Shown here one piece after another: positions 34,682-45,756 of a stretch of 64,000 nucleotides of DNA. A program made the translations under genes and the position numbers. Each line of letters opens with the position of its first letter. Position 1 is the first letter of the stretch. Source of the DNA: Pictodentalium vernedei (Eukaryota > Mollusca > Scaphopoda > Dentaliida > Dentaliidae); the NCBI GenBank assembly GCA_031216915.1, contig CM062296.1, positions 797,324,389 to 797,388,388 on the forward strand, given 5' to 3'. The notes beneath the pieces were generated by a model. The model ran no database searches, had not been told where the DNA came from, and saw only the letters and a program-made list of their open reading frames with translations.

Positions 34682-36930
34682 ATAGCGTCGAAAAATAAAA
34701 CACATGTTGTAATGACAATATTGGACTGCGTCGGTAAGTCAGGGACAAAGTCCCTGTACCGATCGAAAAATCCGAGTCCAATGACGCTATAAGTCTCTTA
34801 TCCAAGATCGCAGCAATGAAGTCCGAAAAATAATCACTGGAAAAAATGCCAGAAGATATGAAAGGCATCTTCCGATACTACTGAAGGGAAAACTCGAAAT
34901 CTTTCGAATCCCTTTCGCCATCCTGTCGGACCCTATAAAGCGTTCGGTCGTCCGTAGCTTGATGCAACCGCGGACCGCACCGGCCCAGCGCCATCGGATA
35001 ATTCCTGATTCGACCGAGAAACCGTCAATTGCTGGGATGCTGCGAAACAACTGTGCTAACTCGGATAGCACGTCCGTCACTGAGGCCTGAGGAGCAGCGG
35101 TCTTACGATGCATTGCCGCAGGAAGCTCCGAGATCGTTACCCCGTGCATACTTCCAATATGCGAGCGAACGGAGTGTATAAGCCTCGTGTCCCTTGGCTA
35201 CCGGATGGCGCGACCTATTCGCTGTGGAATCACTGAATGCCGAAACTGATCGGATACTCGAGGTCACGTAGCCAATGTGCGGTCGTGTGCCCTGCTGTGA
35301 GGATGAGGAAGCATTAAAGACAGTCTCTCGGACTGTCAATATAACGGAGCGTCCCGAGCAACGGACATATGCTCCGAATGTAAAATATCTGAACCACAAC
35401 ATGCGGTCCCCTATGTTGTCGGCTTCCTCCGATCAGTCCTCAATCTGCCGTCACTGGGTGAGAACTAAAGAAATTAAAGTGCTCACATCACCCAAATCTC
35501 CTTCCTAGACCGCAACGGACGAACCCGGCAGCCGAACCATTCGATGAATGTACGCTACACCGGGTGAGCTAGCGAATGTCACTCCGTAAGCGATAGACAT
35601 ATTCCATGAGCACTTATTGCCGCTAACTCTTCATTAACTATGACGACAGAGGCACACTTTTGAAAGACATCTCTTCGAACAAGAAACCAGAAATTCTTGG
35701 ATAGCAAGCATAAAATAATAATATATGTAGCGTCGTTCAATAATTCGAAAGTTTGTGTGACATTATTGGACTATGTCGGAACTGAGGGACGATGTCCCTG
35801 AACCGAACCAAAAATTTCTAAGTCCACCGACGCTATCAGTTTCTTATTCGGCATCGCAGCATATGTTGTTCCGAAAGGGAAAGCTTGAAATCCACCGAAT
35901 CCCTTTCGGTATCCCATCGGACCGGATGAAACTTTCGGACGTCCGTACCCGCTTCCGCGGAGCGTCCCGACCCAGCATCGTCGGATAAAATATATGCGAC
36001 AGATTCAGTTGATGCTGGGATGCTGCGATAAACTGTGCTATTAAGGAAAGCACATCCGTTCCCGAGGCCTGTGCAGTAGCGGACTTACGATGCATTGCCG
36101 CTGGAAGCTCCGTGTACGTTGACTCCCGCATACTTCCTATGCGAACGTCCGGAGTCTGCAGGCCTCGAGTCCCCGGCTACCGACCCAGCGCTGTCGGATA
36201 ATTCTCGATCCGACACCGTTTCTGTCGGCTGCTGGGATGCTGCGATAAGCTGTGCTATGTGCACAAGAATGTCCGGCGTCGAGACCTGCGTAGGCGCAGT
36301 CTATCGCTGCTTCGCCGAGGGCAGCTCCGCATCAGATGGCTCCCGCATACTTTTCCTATGCGAACGTCCGGAGTCCATCGGTCTCGAATCCCTGGCTGCC
36401 GGATGGTGTGACCTGGTCGCCGAAGAATCCTTGATCGGCGAAGCTGGTAATATATCGGCGGTCACGCAGCCAAGGTGCGGTCGTGTGCGCTGACGAGAAG
36501 AGGAAGCCTTAGCAGTCTCAGCGGACTGCCTATACAACGGAGCGTCCCGAGCGACGGACGTATGCTCCGCTAACTACACATTTGAACCACAACATCTGGG
36601 GCCAGATGTTGTTGAACGAGAGAGGGGCCTCTCTCGCTTGCCGTCCGGATGGACCGGAACGAGCTATGAACCGGACTAAAAGGCTTCCTCCGTTCTCCCT
36701 CCGATCCGCCGTCACTGGGTGTGCATTAAGTTAATTTTATAGTGCTCGCATCACCCCAAAATTCCTTCTAGACCGCAACGGACGAACCCGGCTGCCGAAC
36801 CATTCGGTGAATGGACGCTACACCGGGCGAGCTAGCGGACGTCAAAGGCCATCGAACCTACTAGGGTCCTCTTAGGCAATTGGCGTATTACATGAGCACT
36901 TTTCCGCTAGCCCTTCATTAATTGTGACGA
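34682..36930 (-). pseudogene. Duplicated gag region of DIRS copy B
   Basis: Two diverged copies of the gag segment lie in tandem, offset by about 1,046 bases (TAGCGTCG at 34,682 and 35,728). The minus-strand frame 34,787-35,149 has SELPAAMHRKTAAPQAS, and 35,844-36,131 has TELPAAMHRKSATAQAS and IAQFIAASQ. Copy A has this core once. Within the second unit a further duplication of about 215 bases repeats the GACCCAGC ... GCTGGGATGCTGCGATAA stretch. All frames are broken, but the duplication is shared with copy C, so it arose before these copies spread. Confidence 0.78.
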
Positions 36931-38084
36931 CGGAGGCACACTGTTGGAAGACATCACAGATACATCACCCTAATCTTGATCGTCTGAAATAGAAATTGAT
37001 AAAGTAGAGTGACCCTGCGGGGAAAGGACCGGAGTGTCCAAATCCCCAACAACATACCGTGACATACGCTTCCCATATTGTCATCGAAATCATACGATAC
37101 AGAACAGGAGTTAATGCGAGTACACTGACCACATATAGAATGATAATAAGGTCAGAGGAAGACTTCCTCTTAAAGCAATTGATCAATATCCTTTCAATGT
37201 GAAAAGAAAACAAGTCCTGGTACTCGCACTAACCCCTGGCAATCAAAATACATAATAATAATATGATCCATTGATATAGAAAAAATAATTGAAATCAAAA
37301 TATTTTGAAAAAATATTTTTTCAGAACAGCCCAAGTTTCTGAAAAGTAACGTTGAGCCCCAATGGATCCCAAGCCTAAGTGTGGACAAAAATTTTAAAAA
37401 TATTTTAAACAATTTTTTCAACACTTACGAACAATAATAATGTATCTAGTTATGATTAAAATAACATAAAGATATTATTATTTAGAAATCCCCCCCTCAC
37501 ACAGAGGGCTGTTGTAAATGTAAACAATGAGTGTAAAAACACTAAAATAAGACTCCAGGCACCCAGGCCCGAAATCAGTTACCAAAAATACACCATCTGA
37601 TGCAAAACAGAGACTTCCAGGGAAGAAACTGCAGAACATCAGATGGTAGATGCAGAACACAACGCCTAACCACCCGTAGGTGAAGACGTAAATATGGGGA
37701 AAGAACAGAATTCATTCTGTTATACAGCTAAAACTCCCAAGAAATTTTAGTAATAATAATTACAGAAACTATGCCAAAAGCATGGGAGAATAGCAAGGGG
37801 GAACTTAAAGGACAGGGAGAGAGGAAAAACACTTGAAAAACAGTGTAACTAAATAATCAGAATGACAACAAAATGGCTGCTGCCTTGAAAATAGGTAACT
37901 TAACATAATTTCATTAAAAAATTTTAAGTTACAGCCCTGATAAAATTCTGTCACACATTCTTTTCCTCTCCTCCTTTTCTATCCTCCTTAGAATCACCAT
38001 TTCACTAATATTTATGTGTCTGGCATCATTTAAACTGAGATTTGAAAGCACAAAGATCAGTCAGATGTTAACTGATGAAGGGCC

Positions 38085-38291
38085 AAACTTAGAATGATAA
38101 ATGGCGCCAATTTCGGAACGTCCTTGACACTGCGCATGCGCAGTAGGGGCGAAGTGTGGAGGGCCTTTCAGGACATGTTTTCTTTAGTTTTAGATGCAAA
38201 TTTTGGGGATTGGGGGGCAAAATTTGTGTTTGGCCCTATATTTTAAGAGTTAGCACCAGCTATGTCTGGGTCATTGGTACAGTATAAAAAT
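38085..38291. repeat. Right inverted terminal repeat of DIRS copy B
   Basis: The complement of the left terminal repeat. It ends GGTACAGTATAAAAAT at 38,291, the same end as copy A at 8,891. Confidence 0.92.
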
Positions 38292-38502
38292 ATAATATTT
38301 TTTCAAAAGCTGAATTTGCATATTACGTGGGCGGATGCGGGCGATTCGTTGGGTAAAGGGTTAATCGCAATCAATTCAATATCATTACTTTCGTAAACAG
38401 GACGGTTTGCACTTGGATGATTTACCTTTCCTGAATCAGATTGCACAAAGAATTTTTATTTAATTATTTTTTTTATTTGTTCAACTTTGAAGTAAATAAA
38501 AA

Positions 38503-38632
38503 ATGAAAGTGTCAATGACACTGTAGCTTAACATGTCTGTGTGTTGTGTTTGATGAAAAGGATAATGTTCAATGTTTATAAAAGGATGATGAAATAAGAC
38601 AAGAATTGTGATAATTGGGAAGTCTCAAGTTC
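38503..38632 (+). mobile_element. Left-end fragment of tandem-repeat element, family 1
   Basis: AATGAAAGTGTCAATGACAC, TGTAGCTTAAC and GTTTGATGAAAAGGATAATG are the family 1 left end and leader. The sequence stops at AATTGGGAAGTCTC, before any repeat unit. Confidence 0.8.
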
Positions 38633-38686
38633 TCTAGGCAAGGATCATCCATTCACTGGTCTGTAAAAGTGGGTAAATAGAAACCA

Positions 38687-38821
38687 GAATGCTCAAATGG
38701 TGTTACTGGAACATATGAACACACTTTCAATGTTTCAAATAAAAACCCCTAGGAGCCTTTTGCCACAAACTGATTCTCTAATGACAAAAGTGGCGCTACA
38801 GGTGCCCAACGGGGCCAAATA
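38687..38821 (+). repeat. Unit of a second tandem array (about 147 bp), left of insertion
   Basis: CTAGGAGCCTTTTGCCACAA, GATTCTCTAATGACAAAAGT and GGTGCCCAACGGGGCC match the array at 42,030-42,400. The family 1 element at 38,822-42,028 is inserted between these units. Confidence 0.8.
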
Positions 38822-41800
38822 AAATGAAAGTGTCAATGACACTGTAGCTTAACTTGTGTGTTGTGTTTGATGAAAAGAATAATGTTCAATGTTTATGAAA
38901 GGATTATGAAATAAGACAAGAATTGTGATAATTGGGAATATGTTCATTTCTGTTCCCTGTATGCTATGTTTATGATAAAAATAATATGAGGTGTACACTG
39001 TACTAAAGATCTGAGGGGTGGGTTAATATGACCTCACAGTTAATATATGTGGCCCTCACAGTTAAAGTATATCAACAAAAGTTACCAAGTTACAGTGAAA
39101 TTATTCCAAAATGAGTCATCCTATCAAGTTACACAGTTGCCTAATGGTGTCCAAAAGGGGCTGTTCTCATCTAGACATTACATGAAGTCAACCTACCAAG
39201 TTACAATGAAATCCCTTCATAAATATGATCTGAAGACTGTGCTAAAGGTTTTCGGGCTTTAGGCTTGGGCAGTCATCATAGCTGAATGATCGCAACCAAA
39301 AGGGAACATTCTCATCAGGACATCATCTGGAGTGAACCTATGAAGTTACAATGAAATCCCTTCATAAATATGACCTGTAGACTGTGTTCAAGGTTTTCGG
39401 GCTTCAGGCACCTGTAGCCATTACAGTTGACCAACCACGACCAAAAGGGGACGTCATCATCTAGGCATTATATGGAGTCAACCTAACAAGTTACAATGAA
39501 ATCCTTCCATAAATACGACCTACAAACATGCTAAACGTTTTTGGGTTTGGGCAGCCATCAAGGCTGAATGATCGTGAACAAAAGGGGAGAGACTTCTCAT
39601 CTGGACACTATTTGGAGTCATCCTACCAAGCTACAATAAAATCCCTTCATAATTATGACCTGTAGACTGTTCTAAAGGTTTTCGGACTTTGGGCCCCTGA
39701 AGCCGCCAAAGTTGCCCAATCGTATCCAAAAGGGGACGTTCTCATCTAGACATTATATGAAGTCAACCTACCAAGTTACAATGAAATCCCTTCATAAATA
39801 TGACCTGAAGACTGTGCTAAAGGTTTTCGGGCTCGGGCAGCCATCATGGTTGAATGATCGCAATCTCATCTGGGCATCATCTGGAGTGATCCTGTGAAGT
39901 TACAATGAAATCCCTTCATAAATATGACCTGTAGACTGTGCTCAAGGTTTTCGGGCACCTGTAGCCATCACAGTTGGCCAATCACGACTAAAGGGGATGT
40001 CATCATCTAGGCATTATATGGAGTCAACCTAACAATGTTACAATGAAATCCTTCTATAAATATAACCTTTTGCCTATGCTAAAGGTTTTTGGGCTCGGGC
40101 ACCCATCAAGGCTGAATGATCACGGCCAAAATGGGACGTTCTCATCTAGACATTATTTGGAGTCAACCTACCGAGCTACAATGAAATCCCTTCATAAATA
40201 TCACCTGTAGGCAGTGCTAAAGGTTTTTGGGCTTCGGGCACCTTTAGCTGTCAAAGTTGCCCAATCATGTCCAAAAGGGGACGTTCTCATCTAGACATTA
40301 TATGAAGTCAACCTACCAAGTTACCATGAAATTCCTTCATAAATATGACCTGTAGACTGTGCTTAAGGTTTTCGGGCTCGGGCAGCCATCATGGTTGAAT
40401 GATCGCAATCAAAGGGGACAATCTCATCTGGGCATCATCTGGAGTGATCCGATAAAGTTACAATGAAATCCCTTCATAGATATGACCTGTAGACTGTGCT
40501 CAAGGTTTTTGGGCTTCGGGCACTTGTAGCCATTACAGCTGACCAATCACGACCAAAAGGGAATGTCATCATCTAGGCATTATATGGAGTCAACCTAATA
40601 GGTTACAATGAAATCCTTCTATAAATATAACCTTTTACCTATGCTAAACGTTTTTGGGCTCGGGCATCCATAAAAGCTGAATGATCGCGATCAAAAGGGG
40701 ACATTCTCATCTAGACATTATTTGGAGTCATCCTACCAAGTTGCAATGAAATCCTCTCATAAATATGACCTGTAGACTGTGCTAAAGGTTTTCGGGCTTC
40801 GGGCACCTTTAGCCATCACAGTTGCCCATTCATGTCCAAAAGGGGACGTTCTCATCTAGACATTATATGAAGTTAACCTACCAAGTTACAATGAAATCCC
40901 TTCATAAATATGACCTGTAGACTGTGCTAAAGGTTTTTGGGCTTCGGGCTCAGGCAGCCATTATGGGTGAATGATCGCAACCATAGGGGACAATCTCATC
41001 TAAGCATCATCTGGAGTGATCCTAAGAAGTTACAATGAAATCCCTTCATAAATATGACCTGTAGACTGTGCTCAAGGTTTTCGGGCTTCGGGCACTTGTA
41101 GCCATCACAACTGACCAATCACAACTGAAAGGGGATGTCATCATCCAGGCATTATATGGAGTCAACCTAACAGGTTACAATGAAATCCTTTCATAAATAT
41201 GACCTTTTGCCTATGCTAAAGGTTTTTGGGCTCGGGCACCCATCAAGGCTGCATGATCGCGATCAAAATGGGACGTTCTCATCTAGACATTATTTGGAGT
41301 CATCCTGCCAAGTTACAATGAAATCCCTTCATAAATATGACCTCTAGACTGTGCTAAAGGTTTTCGGGCTTCGGGCTCCTGTAGCCGTCACAGTTGCCCA
41401 ATCACGTCCAAAAGGGGTCTTTCTCATCTAGACATTGTATGAAGTCAACCCACCAAGTTACAACGAAATTCCTCAAATAAATATGACCTGTAGACTGTGC
41501 TAAAGGTTTTCGGGTTTGGGGCTTGGGCAGTCGTCACGGTTGGCAGATCATGCCCAAATGGGGAAATTCTCATCTAGACATCATATGGAGTCATCCTACC
41601 AAGTTACAATGAAATCCCTCCACATTAAAAATGATCTGCAGACTGTGGTAAAAGTTTCTGGGTTTCGGGCTTGGGCAGCCATCACGGTTGATAGATCATG
41701 CCCAAAAGGGGACGTTCTCATCTAGGCATTATACAGAGGCATCCTACCAAGTAACAATGAAATCCCTTCATAAATACGACCTGTAGACTGTGCTAATGGT

Positions 41801-42028
41801 TTTCGGGTTTTGGGCTCGGGCAGCCATACCGGTTGCCCGACCGCGACCAAAAGGGGACGTTCTCATCTAGACATGACCCCAAACCTGCATATGAAACTTT
41901 GTGACGATCAGACAAGAACTGCGGGGTGTAGCCCGTGCTAAAGGAAAATGTGAACAGACGTCACAGACTAACAGACTTCCGCACGCGTGATGGCAATAGC
42001 TTATCTTGACTATGTCAAGTTAAGCGAA
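38822..42028 (+). mobile_element. Tandem-repeat element, family 1, full length with higher-order repeat
   Basis: The left end is AATGAAAGTGTCAATGACAC, then TGTAGCTTAACTTG. The right end is the hairpin AGCTTATCTTGAC-TAT-GTCAAGTTAAGC, so AGCTTAACTTG and CAAGTTAAGC form a subterminal inverted repeat. The core holds about 20 units of roughly 140 bp. Four unit types follow one another in fixed order, and the set of four repeats every 554-572 bp (marker CATCATCTGG at 39,321 and its equivalents at about 39,875, 40,433 and 41,005). There is no coding capacity. Confidence 0.78.
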
Positions 42029-42400
42029 AAACCAAAACCTTTATGCACATCTAGAGACCCTCCTGGAACATTAAAAGACACTTTCAATATTTCAAATAAA
42101 AACCACTAGGAGCCTTTCGCCGCAAACCGATTCTCTAATGACAAAAGTAGTGCTATGGGTGCCCCATGAGGCCGAATCAAAAAACCAAAACCTCTATGCA
42201 CATCTAGAGACCCTACTGGAACATATTAAAACATTTTCAACATTAAAAATTAAAACCCCTTGAAGCCTTCCACTGTAAACTGATTTTCCAACAATAACTA
42301 CAAAAGTGGAGCAACAAGTGCCACACAGGGAATCAAAATTCCAAAACCTTTATGCATATCTACAGATGCTACCTGAACACCTCAGCATAGTTTAAATGTT
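42029..42400 (+). repeat. Second tandem array (about 147-bp units), right of insertion
   Basis: Two to three units with CCAAAACCTTTATGCACATC, CTAGAGACCCT, TTTCAATATTTCAAATAAAA and CTAATGACAAAAGTAGTGCT. Decay increases to the right. Confidence 0.8.
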
Positions 42401-42884
42401 TCAAATTACATACTATTTGTGATATGAAGTTTGGACGTATGGACGGGACAGAGATCACCACAATATCCCTGCATTTTTTTTTAAAAATGCTGGCATAAAA
42501 ATAACAAAGAGGCAGTGAGGGGTTGGGGAGAGTGGCACTGAAAGTCTCAAGTTCACTAGACAAAGATCAAAGGGTAGTGGTTTGGGGCATCCAAGCATCG
42601 CAGAGGGGGATGGAAGCTACGAGTCAGAAGAGGGTTTGGGAATTTAAAATTTTTTATGGGGGTCTGAGACTGTGGAATACTGGGAATAAGGTCATGCCTA
42701 GGCCTAACGTGAGCTCACACTGTGCCTTCTAAAACAAGTGGCAGATCCCTTACAACCCTGTCTTCCCAAAATACCAAATATGCATTGGATTTTAAGAAAA
42801 TATTAAGAATAGTTTTATTTTTTGTCGATGGATGCTGGATAGTCAGAGTCAAAATAAAGTAACAAGATGATGGTTTTCTCACAC
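42401..42884. other. No gene seen
   Basis: AAGTCTCAAGTTCACTAGAC near 42,542 resembles 38,634-38,652, so this may be the far flank of the same 147-bp-repeat element. Otherwise unassigned. Confidence 0.45.
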
Positions 42885-44565
42885 ACCTACAAAGTTACAA
42901 TAAAATCCCTTCATAAATATGACCTGTAGACTGTGCTAAAGGTATTCGGGCTTGAGCAGCCATCATGGCTGTCATCTGGGCATAATCTGGAGTGATCCTA
43001 CGAAGTTACAATGAAATCTCTTCATAAATATGACCTGTAGACTGTGCTCAAGATTTTTGGGCTTCGGGCACCTGTAGCCATCACAGTTGACCAATCATGA
43101 CCAAAAGGGGATGTCATCATCAAGGTATTATATGGAGTCAACCTAACAAGTTACAATGAAATCCTTCCATAAATACGACCGAAAGACTATGCTAAAGGTC
43201 TTTGGACTCGGGCAGCCATAAAGGCTGAAGGATCGTGACCAAAAGGGGATGTTCTCATCTAGACATTATTTGGAGTCATCCTACCAAGCTACAATGATAT
43301 CCCTTCATAATTCTGACCTGTAGACTGTTCTAAAGGTTTTCGGGCTTCGGGCCCCTGTAGCCGTCACATTTGCCCAATCATGTCCAAAAGGGGACGTTCT
43401 CATCTAGACCTTATATGAAGTCAACCTACCAAGTTACAATGAAATCCCTTCATAAATATGACCTGTAAACTGTGCTAAAGGTTTTCGGGCTTCGGGCTCG
43501 GGCAGCCATCATGGTTGAATGATTGCAATCAAAGGGGACAATCTCATCTGGAGTGATCCTACGAAGTTACAATGAAATCCCTTCATAAATATGACCTGTA
43601 GACTGTGCTCAAGGTTTTTGGGCTTCGGGCACCTGTAGCCATCACAGTTGACCAATCACGACCAAAAGGGGATGTCATCATCTAGGCATTATATGGAGTC
43701 AACCTAACAGGTTACAATGAAATCCTTCCATAAATATGACCTTTTGCCTATGCTAAATGTTTTGGGGCTCCGGCACCCATCATGGCTGAATGATCGCGAT
43801 CAAAATAGGACGTTCTCATCTAGACATTATTTGGAGTCATCCTACCAAGTTACAATGAAATCCCTTCATAAATATGACCTCTAGACTGTGCTAAAGGTTT
43901 TCGAGCTTTGGGCTCCTATAGCCGTCACAGTTGCCCAATCACGTCCAAAAGGAGACTTTCTCATCTAGACATTATAAGAAGTCAACCTACCAAGTTACAA
44001 TGAAATTCCTCAATAAATATGACCTGTAGACTGTGCTAAAGGTTTTCGGGTTTTGGGCTCGGGCAGTCGTCACGGTTGACAGATCACACCCAAATGGGGA
44101 AATTCTCATCTAGACATCATAAGGAGTCATCCTACCAAGTTACAATGAAATCCCTCCATATTAAACATGACCTGCAGATTGTGCTAAAAGATTTTGGGTT
44201 TCAGGCTTGGGCAGCCATCACAGTTGACAGATCATGACCAAAAGGGGATGTTCTCATCTAGATAATATACAGAGGCATCCTACCAAGTTACAATGAAATC
44301 CCTTCATAAATACGACCTGTAGACTGTGCTAATGGTTTTCGGGTTTTGGGCTTGGGCAGCCATACCGGTTGACCAGCCGCGACCAAAAGGAGACGTTCTC
44401 ATCTAAACATGACCCCAAACCTGCATATGAAATTTGTGACGATCAGACAAGAACTGCAGGGTGTAGCCCATGCTAAAGGAAAATGTGAACAGACTCACAG
44501 ACTAACAGACTTCCGCAAACGTGATGGCAATAGCTTATCTTGACTTTGTCAAGTTGTTAAGCTAA
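42885..44565 (+). mobile_element. Tandem-repeat element, family 1, left end missing
   Basis: Begins inside a repeat unit (CAAAGTTACAATAAAATCCC) with no leader or palindrome. It carries about twelve units in the same four-type order as 38,822-42,028 and ends with the hairpin AGCTTATCTTGAC-TTT-GTCAAGTTGTTAAGCT. Its last five units match the last units of the neighbouring copy closely, so the two share a recent ancestor or arose by local duplication. Confidence 0.75.
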
Positions 44566-44674
44566 TAATTAACTTTGAGGGTGGGGGGGGGCACATTCGC
44601 TATTTAGTAAAATTTAAGAAGTTGTCTGACGCCAGTGAGGAGCTATACCTGACAAAGAAATTTGAAAGCCAAAA

Positions 44675-45636
44675 TTAAGGGGCTATATAAGTAATGGAAT
44701 TTAGTTTATTTGGAAATTCTCACCTCTGATATTCCTTAAATTCAGATTAAATATACACAAATTATACATCAAAATGAAGGTTGGGATGTGTAGAACACGA
44801 AACACATATGTACTCAACTCATAGAGTTGACAGCAGGCACCACTGGTTCCTGGAAGTCTGCTATCGTATTCGTGCCAGAACTGATAATAAAATAAAATAA
44901 TATTTTGCAAGAACTCATGGACGAATGTGCTTCAGATATTCAATAACAAAGCTAGGCATTCAAAACACTTTCGAGTGCAGCGATAGGACTGCATTTTGGA
45001 AAAGGACAACACTGTCTGCATTTTTTATTGAAGATGGTTTCCATGCTCGACAGACATGTGCAAATCACTCGATACCACAAATTTCCATCAAAAAACAAAA
45101 TCGTAATTCTAAGAAATTTCAACAGGTATACCTTGCATTGAATATGGCAACTGTGCAGTCTCCATCTAATAACAGTATACTGTATTGAGGCGATCTTTCT
45201 CATTATTTGATTTTAGACGGCATTGTATATAAATGCTTTTTCCATCTGACGATGCCAACTGGAAATCGAAAGTAAATTCATATGTAAACAAAAGCAAATG
45301 TTTTAGAATTTATCCCCATGCAGCTCTGTCACTGTGTTTTGAAGAATTTTGATGCCCTAGCTTTGTTCTTGGATATGTAAAGCACATTTGGCTACAAGTT
45401 CTTCTCCTGAAATATTATTAAATTATCAGTTCTGGTACGAATACAGTAGCAGACTTCCAGGAACCAGTGGTGCCTATGGTCGACTCAATGAGTTGATTAC
45501 ACATGTGTTTCGTGTTCTATACATCTCAATCTTCATTTTGATGTACGTTTTGTGTATATTTAATTTGAATTGAAGGAATATCAAAGGTGAGAAATTTCAA
45601 AATAAACAAAATTACGTTACTTATATAGCCCCTTAA
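44675..45636. mobile_element. Element with about 300-bp inverted arms and TTAA ends
   Basis: Ends are TTAA-GGGGCTATATAAGTAA and TTACTTATATAGCCCC-TTAA. The arms 44,679-44,985 and 45,315-45,632 are complementary with moderate divergence (for example CAGGCACCACTGGTTCCTGG and CCAGGAACCAGTGGTGCCTA). The centre is about 330 bp. TTAA targets with G-rich ends occur in Kolobok-type transposons, whereas piggyBac ends start CCC, so a Kolobok-like non-autonomous element is the better guess. A plus-strand frame at 44,925-45,188 is mostly arm and centre sequence and probably not a gene. Confidence 0.78.
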
Positions 45637-45756
45637 AGTGATGGAATAAAACATTTTTTCGTCTAAACGTTATAATGGTCACCTATGGGAAAATATTTAG
45701 TTCTGTAATACCTACATGTATATTACTAGTAGTATTACTTAATACTATTAGTATTA

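Larger units (their letters stand above)
31305..38291 (-). mobile_element. DIRS-like retrotransposon copy B, both ends present
   Basis: About 7 kb, minus strand. The right inverted terminal repeat (38,085-38,291) and the left one (31,305-31,520) are complementary. An internal complementary region lies at 31,605-31,692. In between are a duplicated gag region (34,682-36,930), remnants of RNase H (33,734-34,010) and recombinase (32,760-33,331). Most of the reverse transcriptase is deleted: the sequence jumps from the equivalent of 4,250 in copy A to about 5,520 near 34,170. The element could not move alone. No target-site duplication is expected of a DIRS element. Confidence 0.9.
31136..38364. 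mobile_element. TTAA palindromic MITE, type A, split by DIRS copy B
   Basis: TTAA at 31,136-31,139 and 38,361-38,364. The left part (CCCTTTACCCAATGC, then the GGAATGAGCTCGTTCCAACG palindrome) stops near 31,304. The right part (TTGCATATTACGTGGGCGGA, GGGTAAAGGG) starts near 38,292. Both halves line up with the uninterrupted copy at 16,294-16,465, so DIRS copy B landed in the A/T-rich arm of an existing MITE. Confidence 0.88.

Noticed and set aside
44925..45188. 87-residue gene inside the long-arm TTAA element
   Set aside because: The frame spans arm and centre, has no family motif, and is matched by an equally long frame on the other strand.
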